From contig JAFYLV010000101.1 in the NCBI GenBank assembly GCA_017556885.1, positions 1 through 10,484 on the forward strand: a stretch of 10,484 bases of DNA. Direction: 5' to 3'. Shown in pieces: positions 1-5,712 of this stretch (position 1 is its first letter; each line of letters begins with the position of its first letter). Origin of the DNA: Clostridia bacterium (GTDB lineage: Bacteria > Bacillota > Clostridia > Oscillospirales > QAMX01). A program made the translations under genes and the position numbers. The notes beneath the pieces are model-generated. The model had not been told where the DNA came from. It saw only the letters and a program-made list of their open reading frames with translations, and made no database searches.

Positions 1-378
1 CAGCTTGCGGTAGCGCTCCTCGTGCTCCTTTTCGATCTTGGCAACACCCTCGAACTGGCGGGCGATGTCGTCGAAGCCCTCCTCGCGGGCAACGCGGGCG
101 AACTCGGCGTACATCTCCGTCCACTCATAGTTCTCACCGGCGGCGGCGTCGGCAAGGTTCACGGGGGTATCGGCAACGGAGCCGCCGTGCAGCAGCTTGA
201 ACCAGAGCTTGGCATGCTCCTTCTCGTTATCGGCGGTCTCGGTGAAGATGGCGGCGATCTGCTCGTAGCCGTCCTTCTTGGCCTTGGAGGCATAGTAGGT
301 GTACTTGTTGCGGGCCTGAGACTCGCCGGCGAAGGCGGCCATCAGATTCGCTTCGGTGCGGGATCCTTTGAGTTCCAT
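1..378 (-). CDS. rbr: Rubrerythrin, N-terminal diiron domain (3' end cut by window edge)
   Basis: The first 126 codons of rubrerythrin are present. The protein reduces hydrogen peroxide in the cytoplasm of anaerobes, using a diiron site in a four-helix bundle and electrons from a rubredoxin domain. The ferritin-like ligands are visible: Glu19 in FAGESQARN, Glu52 and His55 in NEKEH, Glu85 and Glu88 in NYEWTEM, and Glu116 and His119 in KIEKEH. These match the ExxH and ExxE pattern of the Desulfovibrio family member. The C-terminal rubredoxin domain would lie beyond position 1, so its presence is inferred only. The start is ATG at 376-378, with AAGGAG (387-392) nine bases upstream. The gene lies 23 bp after hrb on the same strand, so the two are almost certainly co-transcribed. 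No convincing separate promoter is visible in that gap. Confidence 0.95.
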   Translation of the reverse strand, partial: MELKGSRTEANLMAAFAGESQARNKYTYYASKAKKDGYEQIAAIFTETADNEKEHAKLWFKLLHGGSVADTPVNLADAAAGENYEWTEMYAEFARVAREEGFDDIARQFEGVAKIEKEHEERYRKL

Positions 379-401
379 AGTTACATCTCCTTATAAATTA
401 A

Positions 402-1001
402 TTATTTGACCCGGACGAAATCTGCCGCTCCGTGCTTGCAGATGGGGCAGACGTAATCCTCCGGAAGGGTTTCGGACGGGAGCACGTGACCGCACACGGT
501 GCAGACCCAGCCGGAGGCGGGCGGCGGCGCGGCGGTTTTGATGTGCTTCTGATAATATTCGTAGGTCACGCTCTTGCCGGGAGCGAGGCAGGCGGCTTCA
601 TCCACCGCGGCAAAGAAGACGGTGTGGGTCCCGGCATCATAGGAGCCGACAACGGTGCAGGTGAAATAGGCATTTGCCCAGGCGGTGAGCCGCAGCAGAC
701 CGTCACCGGTGCCGACGGCCTCGGAAAAGCCGGCGAATTTATCGGCGGCACGGCCGCTCTGCATGCCAAAACGGCGGAAAAGCTCAAAAGGTGCATCCTC
801 CGTCAGCACGGAGAGGGCAAAACGGCCGGTGGCGCGGATCATATCGTGCGTGAGGTTGTCCTTGCTGACTGCGATACTTACTGTTGCGGGGGACGAGGAG
901 ACCTGCTGTGCGGTATTGATGATGCAGGCGTTATGCCGCCCGCCCACAGAGGCGGAAAGCAGGAAAAGACCGTAGGTCAGGCTGTGAAAAGGACTGGGCA
1001 T
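402..1001 (-). CDS. hrb: Flavin reductase-rubredoxin fusion (high-molecular-weight rubredoxin)
   Basis: This 199-residue protein joins a flavin reductase-like FMN-binding domain (about residues 5-150, opening PSPFHSLTYGLFLLS) to a C-terminal rubredoxin domain (about 163-199). The iron ligands are Cys167, Cys170, Cys185 and Cys188, in WVCTVCGH and YVCPICKHG. In acetogens and clostridia such Hrb proteins pass electrons from NAD(P)H through FMN and rubredoxin iron to flavodiiron proteins, rubrerythrins or related oxygen and peroxide reductases. Placement directly before rubrerythrin fits that role, and the protein is probably its electron donor (inference). Only 14 residues separate the two cysteine pairs, much shorter than in free-standing rubredoxin and closer to the rubredoxin domain of rubrerythrin. 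The start is ATG at 999-1001 with AGGAGG (1007-1012) five bases upstream. The stop is TAA at 402-404. NAD(P)H preference cannot be read from the sequence. Confidence 0.88.
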   Translation of the reverse strand: MPSPFHSLTYGLFLLSASVGGRHNACIINTAQQVSSSPATVSIAVSKDNLTHDMIRATGRFALSVLTEDAPFELFRRFGMQSGRAADKFAGFSEAVGTGDGLLRLTAWANAYFTCTVVGSYDAGTHTVFFAAVDEAACLAPGKSVTYEYYQKHIKTAAPPPASGWVCTVCGHVLPSETLPEDYVCPICKHGAADFVRVK

Positions 1002-1006
1002 AGGCG

Positions 1007-1012
1007 CCTCCT
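1007..1012 (-). promoter_or_regulatory. Ribosome binding site of hrb
   Basis: The minus strand reads AGGAGG, followed by CGCCT and then ATG at 1001. This gives a full anti-Shine-Dalgarno match with five-base spacing, and it fixes the start codon of hrb. Confidence 0.85.
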
Positions 1013-1030
1013 GAAACAGTAATCATTCTT

Positions 1031-1047
1031 AATATAATGATTATATT
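1031..1047. promoter_or_regulatory. Candidate PerR box over the hrb promoter
   Basis: AATATAATGATTATATT is a perfect 8-1-8 inverted repeat. Its inner 15 bases (1032-1046) match the Bacillus/Clostridium PerR box TTATAATnATTATAA at 12 of the 14 specified positions, with one outer mismatch in each arm. The Fur box fits less well, with five of seven matches per arm. It covers the -10 box and the start of transcription, where a bound repressor would block polymerase. The two downstream genes are classic PerR targets in clostridia (flavin reductase/rubredoxin and rubrerythrin). The palindrome is seen directly; the identity of the regulator is inferred, since no perR gene lies in the window. Confidence 0.72.
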
Positions 1048-1068
1048 CTATTTTTGCCGGTTTGTAAA
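1040..1068 (-). promoter_or_regulatory. Sigma-A-type promoter of the hrb-rbr operon
   Basis: On the minus strand TTTACA (1068-1063) and a perfect TATAAT (1045-1040) are separated by exactly 17 bases. The expected start of transcription is near 1033, giving a leader of about 30 nt before hrb. Five of six bases of the -35 box and all six of the -10 box match consensus, so this should be a strong promoter when not repressed. The -10 box lies inside the palindrome at 1031-1047. Confidence 0.82.
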
Positions 1069-1088
1069 GAATATATAATGAAAAATCC

Positions 1089-1487
1089 TCAGTTTTGGGG
1101 GCAGAAGAATTCGAGGCTTTCGCCATCGGGGCCTTCCACGAAGCAGAGACGGACGGGCATGGGCGGATTTGCGGGCAGGACCATATCACAGGGCTCGCGG
1201 GTGGGCTTTGCGCCGGCTGCAAGGGCGGCGGCAAAGGCGGCATCCACATCGGAGGTGCCGATGGCAAGATGGAAGAAGTGACCCTCGGGGATGTATTCAT
1301 CCCCGCCGCCGAAGAGCTCGATGCAGGTGCCGTTGCCGATGTCGAGCAGGGCGATGTTGCCGGAGGCGCCGACCCAGTTTGCGCGCACCTTCATACCGAG
1401 TGCCTTGTAGAATTCCAGAGAACGGTTGAAATTGGAGGCGCGCAGGGCGATGTGATGGACATATGTGTTGGGGATGATCTTGTTCAT
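1089..1487 (-). CDS. VOC/glyoxalase-fold metalloprotein
   Basis: This 132-residue protein of the vicinal oxygen chelate superfamily has the usual single-domain size and paired beta-alpha-beta-beta-beta layout. The first module opens VHHIALRASNFNRSLEFYKAL and the second begins near residue 71 at FFHLAI. The four likely metal ligands are at expected places: His12, Glu57 (CIELFGG), His73 and Glu126 (GESLEFF). Family members include glyoxalase I, dioxygenases, fosfomycin-modifying enzymes and bleomycin-binding proteins, and the sequence does not decide among them. The start is ATG at 1485-1487, preceded by AAGGAG (1499-1504) that overlaps the stop of the ABC gene before it. The open frame runs further upstream but only as a shadow of the ABC gene. 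Its place as last gene of the MarR-ABC operon suggests a part in handling the exporter's substrate or a reactive aldehyde (inference). Confidence 0.88.
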   Translation of the reverse strand: MNKIIPNTYVHHIALRASNFNRSLEFYKALGMKVRANWVGASGNIALLDIGNGTCIELFGGGDEYIPEGHFFHLAIGTSDVDAAFAAALAAGAKPTREPCDMVLPANPPMPVRLCFVEGPDGESLEFFCPQN

Positions 1488-1503
1488 GTTCGTGATGACT
1501 CCT

Positions 1504-3351
1504 TTATTGATCGTTTTCGTTTGTGTAAGTCTCAAACTGGGATATATACAGCTCGTGGTAACGGCCGCGCTTGGCCATGAGCTCCTCGTGAGTGCCCTGC
1601 TCCACCACGTCGCCGTCGGCAATGACGAGGATGGTGTCCGCATTGCGGATGGTGGAGAGGCGGTGGGCGATGACAAAGCAGGTGCGGCCGCGCATGAGGT
1701 TCTGCATAGCTTCGGAGATGCGCTGCTCGGTCCGGGTATCGACGTTGGAGGTGGCCTCATCGAGGATGAGCATGCGGGAATCGGAGAGCATGGCGCGGGC
1801 GATGGTCAAGAGCTGCTTCTGTCCCTTGGAGATGTTGATGGCATTGTCCCGCAGGACGGTGTCATATCCCTCGGGCAGATGGGATATGAAGGAATGGATC
1901 TTTGCTGCCTTTGCCGCGGCGATGACTTCCTCGCGGGTGGCACCGGGGCGGCCGTAGGCAATGTTTTCATAGATGGTGCCGCGGAAAAGCCAGGTATCCT
2001 GCAGGACCATGGTGAAGGCGGAACGGAGGCTTTCCCGGGTCAGGGAGGCGATATTCTTGCCGTCGATGGAGATGGACCCGGCATCTACATCGTAGAAACG
2101 CATAAGAAGGTTGATGACGGTGGTTTTTCCGGCGCCGGTAGGGCCGACGATGGCCACCAGCTTGCCCGGCTCTGCCCGGAGGGAGAAGTCGCCGAGGATG
2201 GTGCGCTCGGGGGTATAGCCAAAGCGGACATGGTCAAAGACCACCTCGCCCTTGGGATTGGTCAGCACCTCTGCATCGGGGGCATCGGGGGGCTCGGGCT
2301 CCTCGTCGATGAGACGGAAGACACGCTCGGCGGCAGCAAAGGCGGACTGAAGCTCTGCAATGACGTTGGCAAATTCGTTGATGGGACCGGCGAATTTGCG
2401 GGAATAGAGAACGAAGGAGGAGATGCTGCCGAGGCTGATGCCGCCGGCAATGTACAGCAGTGCGCCAAAGAGGCTGACCAGCGACAGGGAGAGGTTGTTG
2501 ATGAAGTTCATGGAGGGGCCGGTGACGGTGCCAAAGCACTCCGCCTTGATAAAGGAGGAGATGGCATCCTCGTTCTTTTTATCAAAGCGGTCGAGGATGA
2601 CACCCTCGCGGCGGTAGGCCTTGATGGTCTTCTGGCCGCCGGTCATTTCTTCAACAAATCCGTTGAGTGCACCCAGCTTTGCCGAACGGCGGCGGAAAAG
2701 GGGACGCACCTTTTTGGTGATGAACCGGGTGGTGAGTACGGAAAGCGGGGTGGTGAGAAGCACAACGATGACCAGCTTCGGCGAGATGGCAAACATCATC
2801 ATAAATGCGCCGATGACGGTGATGGAGCTTTTCATGATGGTGACCACGTCGGTGGAGAGGGTAGCATTCACGGTGTCGATATCGTAGGAGATGACGGAGA
2901 TGATGTCGCCCGTCTGCCGGCGGTCAAAGTAGGATACGGGAAGCTCGGACAGTCGCTGGAACACGTCGCGGCGCATGGCGGTGACGGTGCGGCGGGAGAG
3001 GAAGATCATTACGATGGAGAGCAGATAGGCAAGGATCGCGGAGGATAGGTAGAAAACCACCATCTGCAGCACATAACTGATGACAACGGGGAAATCGCAC
3101 TGGCCGGGGCCGATGCCGAAGGCATCTATGGCTTTGCCGGAGAGGCTGGGACCCCACAGGGCGAGAAGCTCGGAGGTGATGACCAGCAGAAAAGCAAGTA
3201 CAAGCAGCAGCTTATAGCGGTAGAGATAGGTCCACAGGCGGCGCAGGATGCGCTTTTTTTCAACGGGGGCATTGGAAAGCTGACGTTTGTCGCCGCTGGT
3301 TTCCGCGGCGGCGTAGTTATTTTTGCCGGTGCCGGGCAGGTTGGCTCTCAT
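1504..3351 (-). CDS. ABC exporter half-transporter, partner with intact Walker B and deviant signature
   Basis: This 615-residue membrane protein has a type IV exporter fold: a polar N-terminal extension (1-45), six predicted membrane helices between about 47 and 335, and a nucleotide-binding domain from about 368. Visible motifs are the A-loop Tyr379, Walker A GPTGAGKTT (403-411), Q-loop Gln451, Walker B ending Asp531-Glu532 and switch His563. The signature reads ISKGQ (507-511), not SGGQ. This is the hallmark of the TM288-like subunit of heterodimeric exporters, whose odd signature faces the degenerate site of its partner. The gene starts at ATG 3349-3351, overlapping the partner's stop by four bases (ATGA), which points to coupled translation in equal amounts. 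The likely role is drug, peptide or lipid efflux from the inner leaflet; the substrate cannot be read. It is a little longer than its partner because of the N-terminal extension. Confidence 0.95.
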   Translation of the reverse strand: MRANLPGTGKNNYAAAETSGDKRQLSNAPVEKKRILRRLWTYLYRYKLLLVLAFLLVITSELLALWGPSLSGKAIDAFGIGPGQCDFPVVISYVLQMVVFYLSSAILAYLLSIVMIFLSRRTVTAMRRDVFQRLSELPVSYFDRRQTGDIISVISYDIDTVNATLSTDVVTIMKSSITVIGAFMMMFAISPKLVIVVLLTTPLSVLTTRFITKKVRPLFRRRSAKLGALNGFVEEMTGGQKTIKAYRREGVILDRFDKKNEDAISSFIKAECFGTVTGPSMNFINNLSLSLVSLFGALLYIAGGISLGSISSFVLYSRKFAGPINEFANVIAELQSAFAAAERVFRLIDEEPEPPDAPDAEVLTNPKGEVVFDHVRFGYTPERTILGDFSLRAEPGKLVAIVGPTGAGKTTVINLLMRFYDVDAGSISIDGKNIASLTRESLRSAFTMVLQDTWLFRGTIYENIAYGRPGATREEVIAAAKAAKIHSFISHLPEGYDTVLRDNAINISKGQKQLLTIARAMLSDSRMLILDEATSNVDTRTEQRISEAMQNLMRGRTCFVIAHRLSTIRNADTILVIADGDVVEQGTHEELMAKRGRYHELYISQFETYTNENDQ

Positions 3352-5072
3352 TTTTCCTCACCTCCCAGCTGAGTTTCGGCAATGTTGCGGTATTCATCCG
3401 AAGTCGCCATCAGCTCTTCGTGGCGGCCGCGGGCGATGACCTCACCGTCATCCATGACGAGAATGAGATCAGCATGCATGATGGAGCTGACACGCTGCGC
3501 AACGATGATCTTGGTGGACTCGGGATAATTTTCAAAAAGGGCACGGCGAAGGTTTGCGTCGGTCTTATAGTCCAGCGCACTGGAGGAATCGTCCAGAATC
3601 AGGATCTCCGGACGGGCGGCAAGGGCGCGGGCAAGAAGAATGCGCTGCCGCTGACCGCCGCTGACGTTGGTGCCGCCGGCGGTCAGCATATGATCCAGCC
3701 CGTCGGGAAGCTGGGATACGAATTCGGTCGCCTGAGCGTCCCGGAGCGCCTCCAGAATGCGTTCGTCGGGAATATCGCGGCCAAAGGATACGTTTTCCCG
3801 CAGAGTATCCGAAAGAATGAAGTCATTCTGGAAGACCATGCCGAACTTCGGACGGAGCTCATCCGGCGGCAGGGTACGGATATCCTCGCCGTCGATGCGG
3901 ATGATGCCCTCGTCGGGATCGTAGAGACGCAGAAGCAGGGAAATGAGAGTGGATTTGCCGGAACCGGTGGTGCCGATGATACCGAGAGTATCGCCGCGCT
4001 CAAGACTGAAGGAGAGAGCATTGATGTTGTCCGATTCACGGGTCTCCGTACGGGAATAGGAGAAGGTCACATTGTCAAAGGCAATGTGAGAGGAGCCGAT
4101 TATTTCGCTGCCGGGCAGCACGGGCATATCCTCTGCGCAGTTCAGGACCTCGGCAACGCGGTTTGCGGAGGCGATGCCCTTGGAGGTAAAGGCAAAGACG
4201 TTGGTGATACCGATCATGCCGTTAAGGATCATAGTAAAATAGGACAGGAAGGCAATGACGGTGCCGGGCTCCGTCATTCCGCCGTGGACGCGGTTTGCAC
4301 CGACGATAACGATCAGACAGAGACCGAGGTTGAGAATGAGGGTGGTGGCCGGGCTGGAGGCGTTCATGATCAGACCGGCGGTCTGCTCCTTTGCGGCAAG
4401 ATCTTCGTTGATATTATGGAAACGGGTGCGCTCATATTCCGTGCGGGAAAGCGCCTTGATGACGCGCACGCCCGTCAGGTTTTCCTGCACACAGCGCACC
4501 AGACGGTCGACGGTGTCCTGCACGCGGGTGTACATGGGGATGCCGTATCGGGTGACGAGAAAAACGATGATGGCAATGGCCGGCAGGCAGGCCACAAGCA
4601 TCAGCGTCAGCACGGGATCAAGAAAGAGGGTGACGGCGATGCCGCCGATGAGAATAATGGGGGCGCGGAAGCCGATGCGCTGCAGACGCGCGGTCATCTG
4701 GCTGACGTTGTAGGTGTCCGAGGTCATGCGGGAAATGAGGGAAGGAACGGTGAAGCTATCGATCTGACGGGAGGAAAGAGAGGAGATCTTTGCAAACAGA
4801 TCCCGCCGGAGGGCGCGGGTGATGCGTCCTGCGGTGTAGGCAGCCATGCAGTTTGCGGTGATGTTGGTGGCCACGGCAAGCACCGTGACACCGACCATAA
4901 GGATACCCCAGCGCCAGACGGCGGCGGTGTCTCCCGTGGGGGCAACATCGTCAATGAGGGTGGCAAGCACCGAGGGAATGACGAGATCGCAGATGGTGGC
5001 AATAAATTTGATGGAAAGGCCGATGATGATCATCAGCGTGGAGGGGCGGACGTAACGGAAGAAGGTTTTCAC
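3348..5072 (-). CDS. ABC exporter half-transporter with degenerate ATPase site
   Basis: This 574-residue subunit has six predicted membrane helices (within about 12-295) followed by a nucleotide-binding domain. Motifs are A-loop Tyr339, Walker A GTTGSGKST (367-375), Q-loop Gln415 and a canonical signature VSGGQ (470-474). Two catalytic residues are changed: Walker B ends Asp494-Asp495, with Asp in place of the catalytic Glu, and the switch His is Gln526 (VAQRVSS). The same Asp/Gln pair marks TM287 and its relatives, so with the downstream subunit this should form a heterodimer with one working and one degenerate ATP site. The start is GTG at 5070-5072, overlapping the MarR stop by four bases (GTGA), with AAGGAG (5083-5088) ten bases upstream. 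Control by the upstream MarR protein is inferred from the operon layout. Confidence 0.95.
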   Translation of the reverse strand: MKTFFRYVRPSTLMIIIGLSIKFIATICDLVIPSVLATLIDDVAPTGDTAAVWRWGILMVGVTVLAVATNITANCMAAYTAGRITRALRRDLFAKISSLSSRQIDSFTVPSLISRMTSDTYNVSQMTARLQRIGFRAPIILIGGIAVTLFLDPVLTLMLVACLPAIAIIVFLVTRYGIPMYTRVQDTVDRLVRCVQENLTGVRVIKALSRTEYERTRFHNINEDLAAKEQTAGLIMNASSPATTLILNLGLCLIVIVGANRVHGGMTEPGTVIAFLSYFTMILNGMIGITNVFAFTSKGIASANRVAEVLNCAEDMPVLPGSEIIGSSHIAFDNVTFSYSRTETRESDNINALSFSLERGDTLGIIGTTGSGKSTLISLLLRLYDPDEGIIRIDGEDIRTLPPDELRPKFGMVFQNDFILSDTLRENVSFGRDIPDERILEALRDAQATEFVSQLPDGLDHMLTAGGTNVSGGQRQRILLARALAARPEILILDDSSSALDYKTDANLRRALFENYPESTKIIVAQRVSSIMHADLILVMDDGEVIARGRHEELMATSDEYRNIAETQLGGEEK

Positions 5073-5509
5073 GGCTGCACGTCTCCTTCCGCATAGGCAA
5101 CGGCGCGGGCGCGCATGCGCTGCATCATGGAGGAGAGGGTTTCGCGCTCTTCTTCCGTGAAATCCTCTGTCAGATATTCGCGCCAGCGGGCCAGGGCGGC
5201 GCGGACCTCGGGGAGCGCGGCCTTACCCTTCTCCGTGGGGAAGATGCAGAGGGCGCGGGCATCGGTCTCCGAGGCTTCGCGGCGAATAAATCCTTCGGTC
5301 TCCAACGCGGCAAGCTGGCGCGCGACGGTGCTTTTGTTGACGTACAGAAGCTTTGCAAGTCCTTCCTGAGTGATACCCGGATTTTTGCATATGTGCAGGA
5401 TATAGGAATGCTGCCAGTTGGAAAGTCCCAACGGTGCCAGCTGCTCGCCGCAGTAGAGCACGCCGCAGCGATAGACGACGGACAGTTCCCCGTGAAAGGT
5501 GGATGCCAT
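5069..5509 (-). CDS. MarR-family transcriptional regulator
   Basis: This 146-residue protein has the normal MarR size. The winged helix-turn-helix spans about residues 44-95: ITQEGLAKLLYVNKS is helix-turn leading to recognition helix TVARQLAALETEGFIRR, and the wing contains Asp83 and ends FPTEKGKA. The flanking helices (1-40 and 100-140) would form the dimer interface. MarR proteins usually repress their own operon and release DNA when a small phenolic, drug or oxidant binds. Here the two exporter subunits follow directly, so the exported compound or a relative is the likely ligand (inference). The start is ATG at 5507-5509 with AAGGAGG (5516-5522) six bases upstream. The frame stays open to 5662 but that extension crosses the promoter and is not used. 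Confidence 0.93.
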   Translation of the reverse strand: MASTFHGELSVVYRCGVLYCGEQLAPLGLSNWQHSYILHICKNPGITQEGLAKLLYVNKSTVARQLAALETEGFIRREASETDARALCIFPTEKGKAALPEVRAALARWREYLTEDFTEEERETLSSMMQRMRARAVAYAEGDVQP

Positions 5510-5515
5510 GAAATG

Positions 5516-5522
5516 CCTCCTT
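5516..5522 (-). promoter_or_regulatory. Ribosome binding site deciding the marR-family start
   Basis: The minus strand reads AAGGAGG, six bases before ATG 5509. It selects this start over upstream in-frame start codons that lie in the promoter region. Confidence 0.85.
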
Positions 5523-5538
5523 GAAATACGATCAAAAA

Positions 5539-5560
5539 GATAGTTGCATTTGCAACTATC
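5539..5560. promoter_or_regulatory. Perfect 10-2-10 palindrome, candidate MarR operator
   Basis: Arms GATAGTTGCA (5539-5548) and TGCAACTATC (5551-5560) are exact reverse complements separated by TT. The site begins three bases downstream of the -10 box of the marR-operon promoter and covers the expected transcription start near 5557. This is the usual position for an autorepressing MarR operator, and the arm length suits a symmetric dimer. The palindrome is certain; binding by the adjacent MarR protein is inferred. Confidence 0.75.
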
Positions 5561-5563
5561 CAT

Positions 5564-5592
5564 AGGATACCATGTGAATCCGGGCTTGTCAA
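5564..5592 (-). promoter_or_regulatory. Sigma-A-type promoter of the marR-ABC-ABC-VOC operon
   Basis: On the minus strand a perfect TTGACA (5592-5587) and TATCCT (5569-5564) are separated by 17 bases. An A/T-rich tract (5601-5610) lies about 10 bases upstream of the -35 box and could act as an UP-like element. The start of transcription should be near 5557, giving a leader of about 48 nt that carries the palindrome and the ribosome binding site. Confidence 0.8.
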
Positions 5593-5633
5593 GGCGGGAG
5601 AAAATAAAAATGGAATCCCCCCCAAAAAAAGGC

Positions 5634-5662
5634 TTGACAAAAAACCGTGTTAATGATATCAT
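5634..5662 (+). promoter_or_regulatory. Sigma-A-type promoter of the gntR-ABC operon
   Basis: TTGACA (5634-5639) and TATCAT (5657-5662) are separated by exactly 17 bases, with a run of seven A (5624-5630) just upstream of the -35 box. Transcription should begin near 5669. The promoter is divergent from that of the marR operon: the two -35 boxes are 41 bp apart and do not overlap. Confidence 0.8.
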
Positions 5663-5680
5663 ACAGTTAGAACCGTATGA
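5659..5680. promoter_or_regulatory. Near-perfect 10-2-10 palindrome, candidate GntR operator
   Basis: Arms TCATACAGTT (5659-5668) and AACCGTATGA (5671-5680) pair at nine of ten positions around AG. The site takes in the last four bases of the -10 box and the expected transcription start, so a bound dimer would block initiation. A further copy of the half-site ATACAGTT occurs at 5689-5696, 28 bp after the first. YtrA-type GntR proteins commonly repress their own operons. Binding by the gene product starting at 5713 is inferred. Confidence 0.68.
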
Positions 5681-5712
5681 ATCGATGAATACAGTTTAAG
5701 TGAGGGGAGCCT

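Noticed and set aside
22..396. Plus-strand frame opposite rubrerythrin
   Set aside because: It is a Gly/Leu/Val-rich antisense shadow of a gene with all diiron ligands in place on the minus strand.
379..401. Separate promoter for rbr in the hrb-rbr gap
   Set aside because: The 23-bp gap is A/T-rich and holds a TATAAG-like string, but there is no -35 box at proper spacing, and the string overlaps the ribosome binding site.
1021..1042. AATCATT / AATGATT inverted repeat with an 8-base gap as a hairpin in the hrb leader
   Set aside because: The stem would be seven weak A/T-rich pairs, and one arm is shared with the stronger palindrome at 1031-1047.
1488..1760. Longer start for the VOC protein
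   Set aside because: The additional residues are a Ser/Pro-rich shadow of the ABC gene. The ATG at 1487 has its own ribosome binding site and gives normal VOC length.
1465..3048. Open frame of 527 codons on the plus strand opposite the downstream ABC subunit
   Set aside because: It mirrors a gene with complete conserved ABC motifs and reads as a low-complexity Gly/Asp/Glu/His-rich sequence with no domain. Long antisense frames are expected in GC-rich genes with biased third positions.
3420..5096. Open frame of 558 codons on the plus strand opposite the upstream ABC subunit
   Set aside because: Same reasoning: it is compositional, Gly/Asp/His-rich, has no recognisable domain, and lies over a clearly real gene.
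5510..5662. N-terminal extension of the MarR protein to 5662
   Set aside because: It would cross the marR promoter, the perfect palindrome and the strong ribosome binding site. The extra residues do not look like MarR, and the protein from 5509 has normal family length.
5653..5662. Perfect 10-bp palindrome ATGATATCAT at the gntR -10 box as a separate operator
   Set aside because: It does not extend beyond ten bases and overlaps the longer, better placed inverted repeat at 5659-5680; it may be chance around the -10 box.
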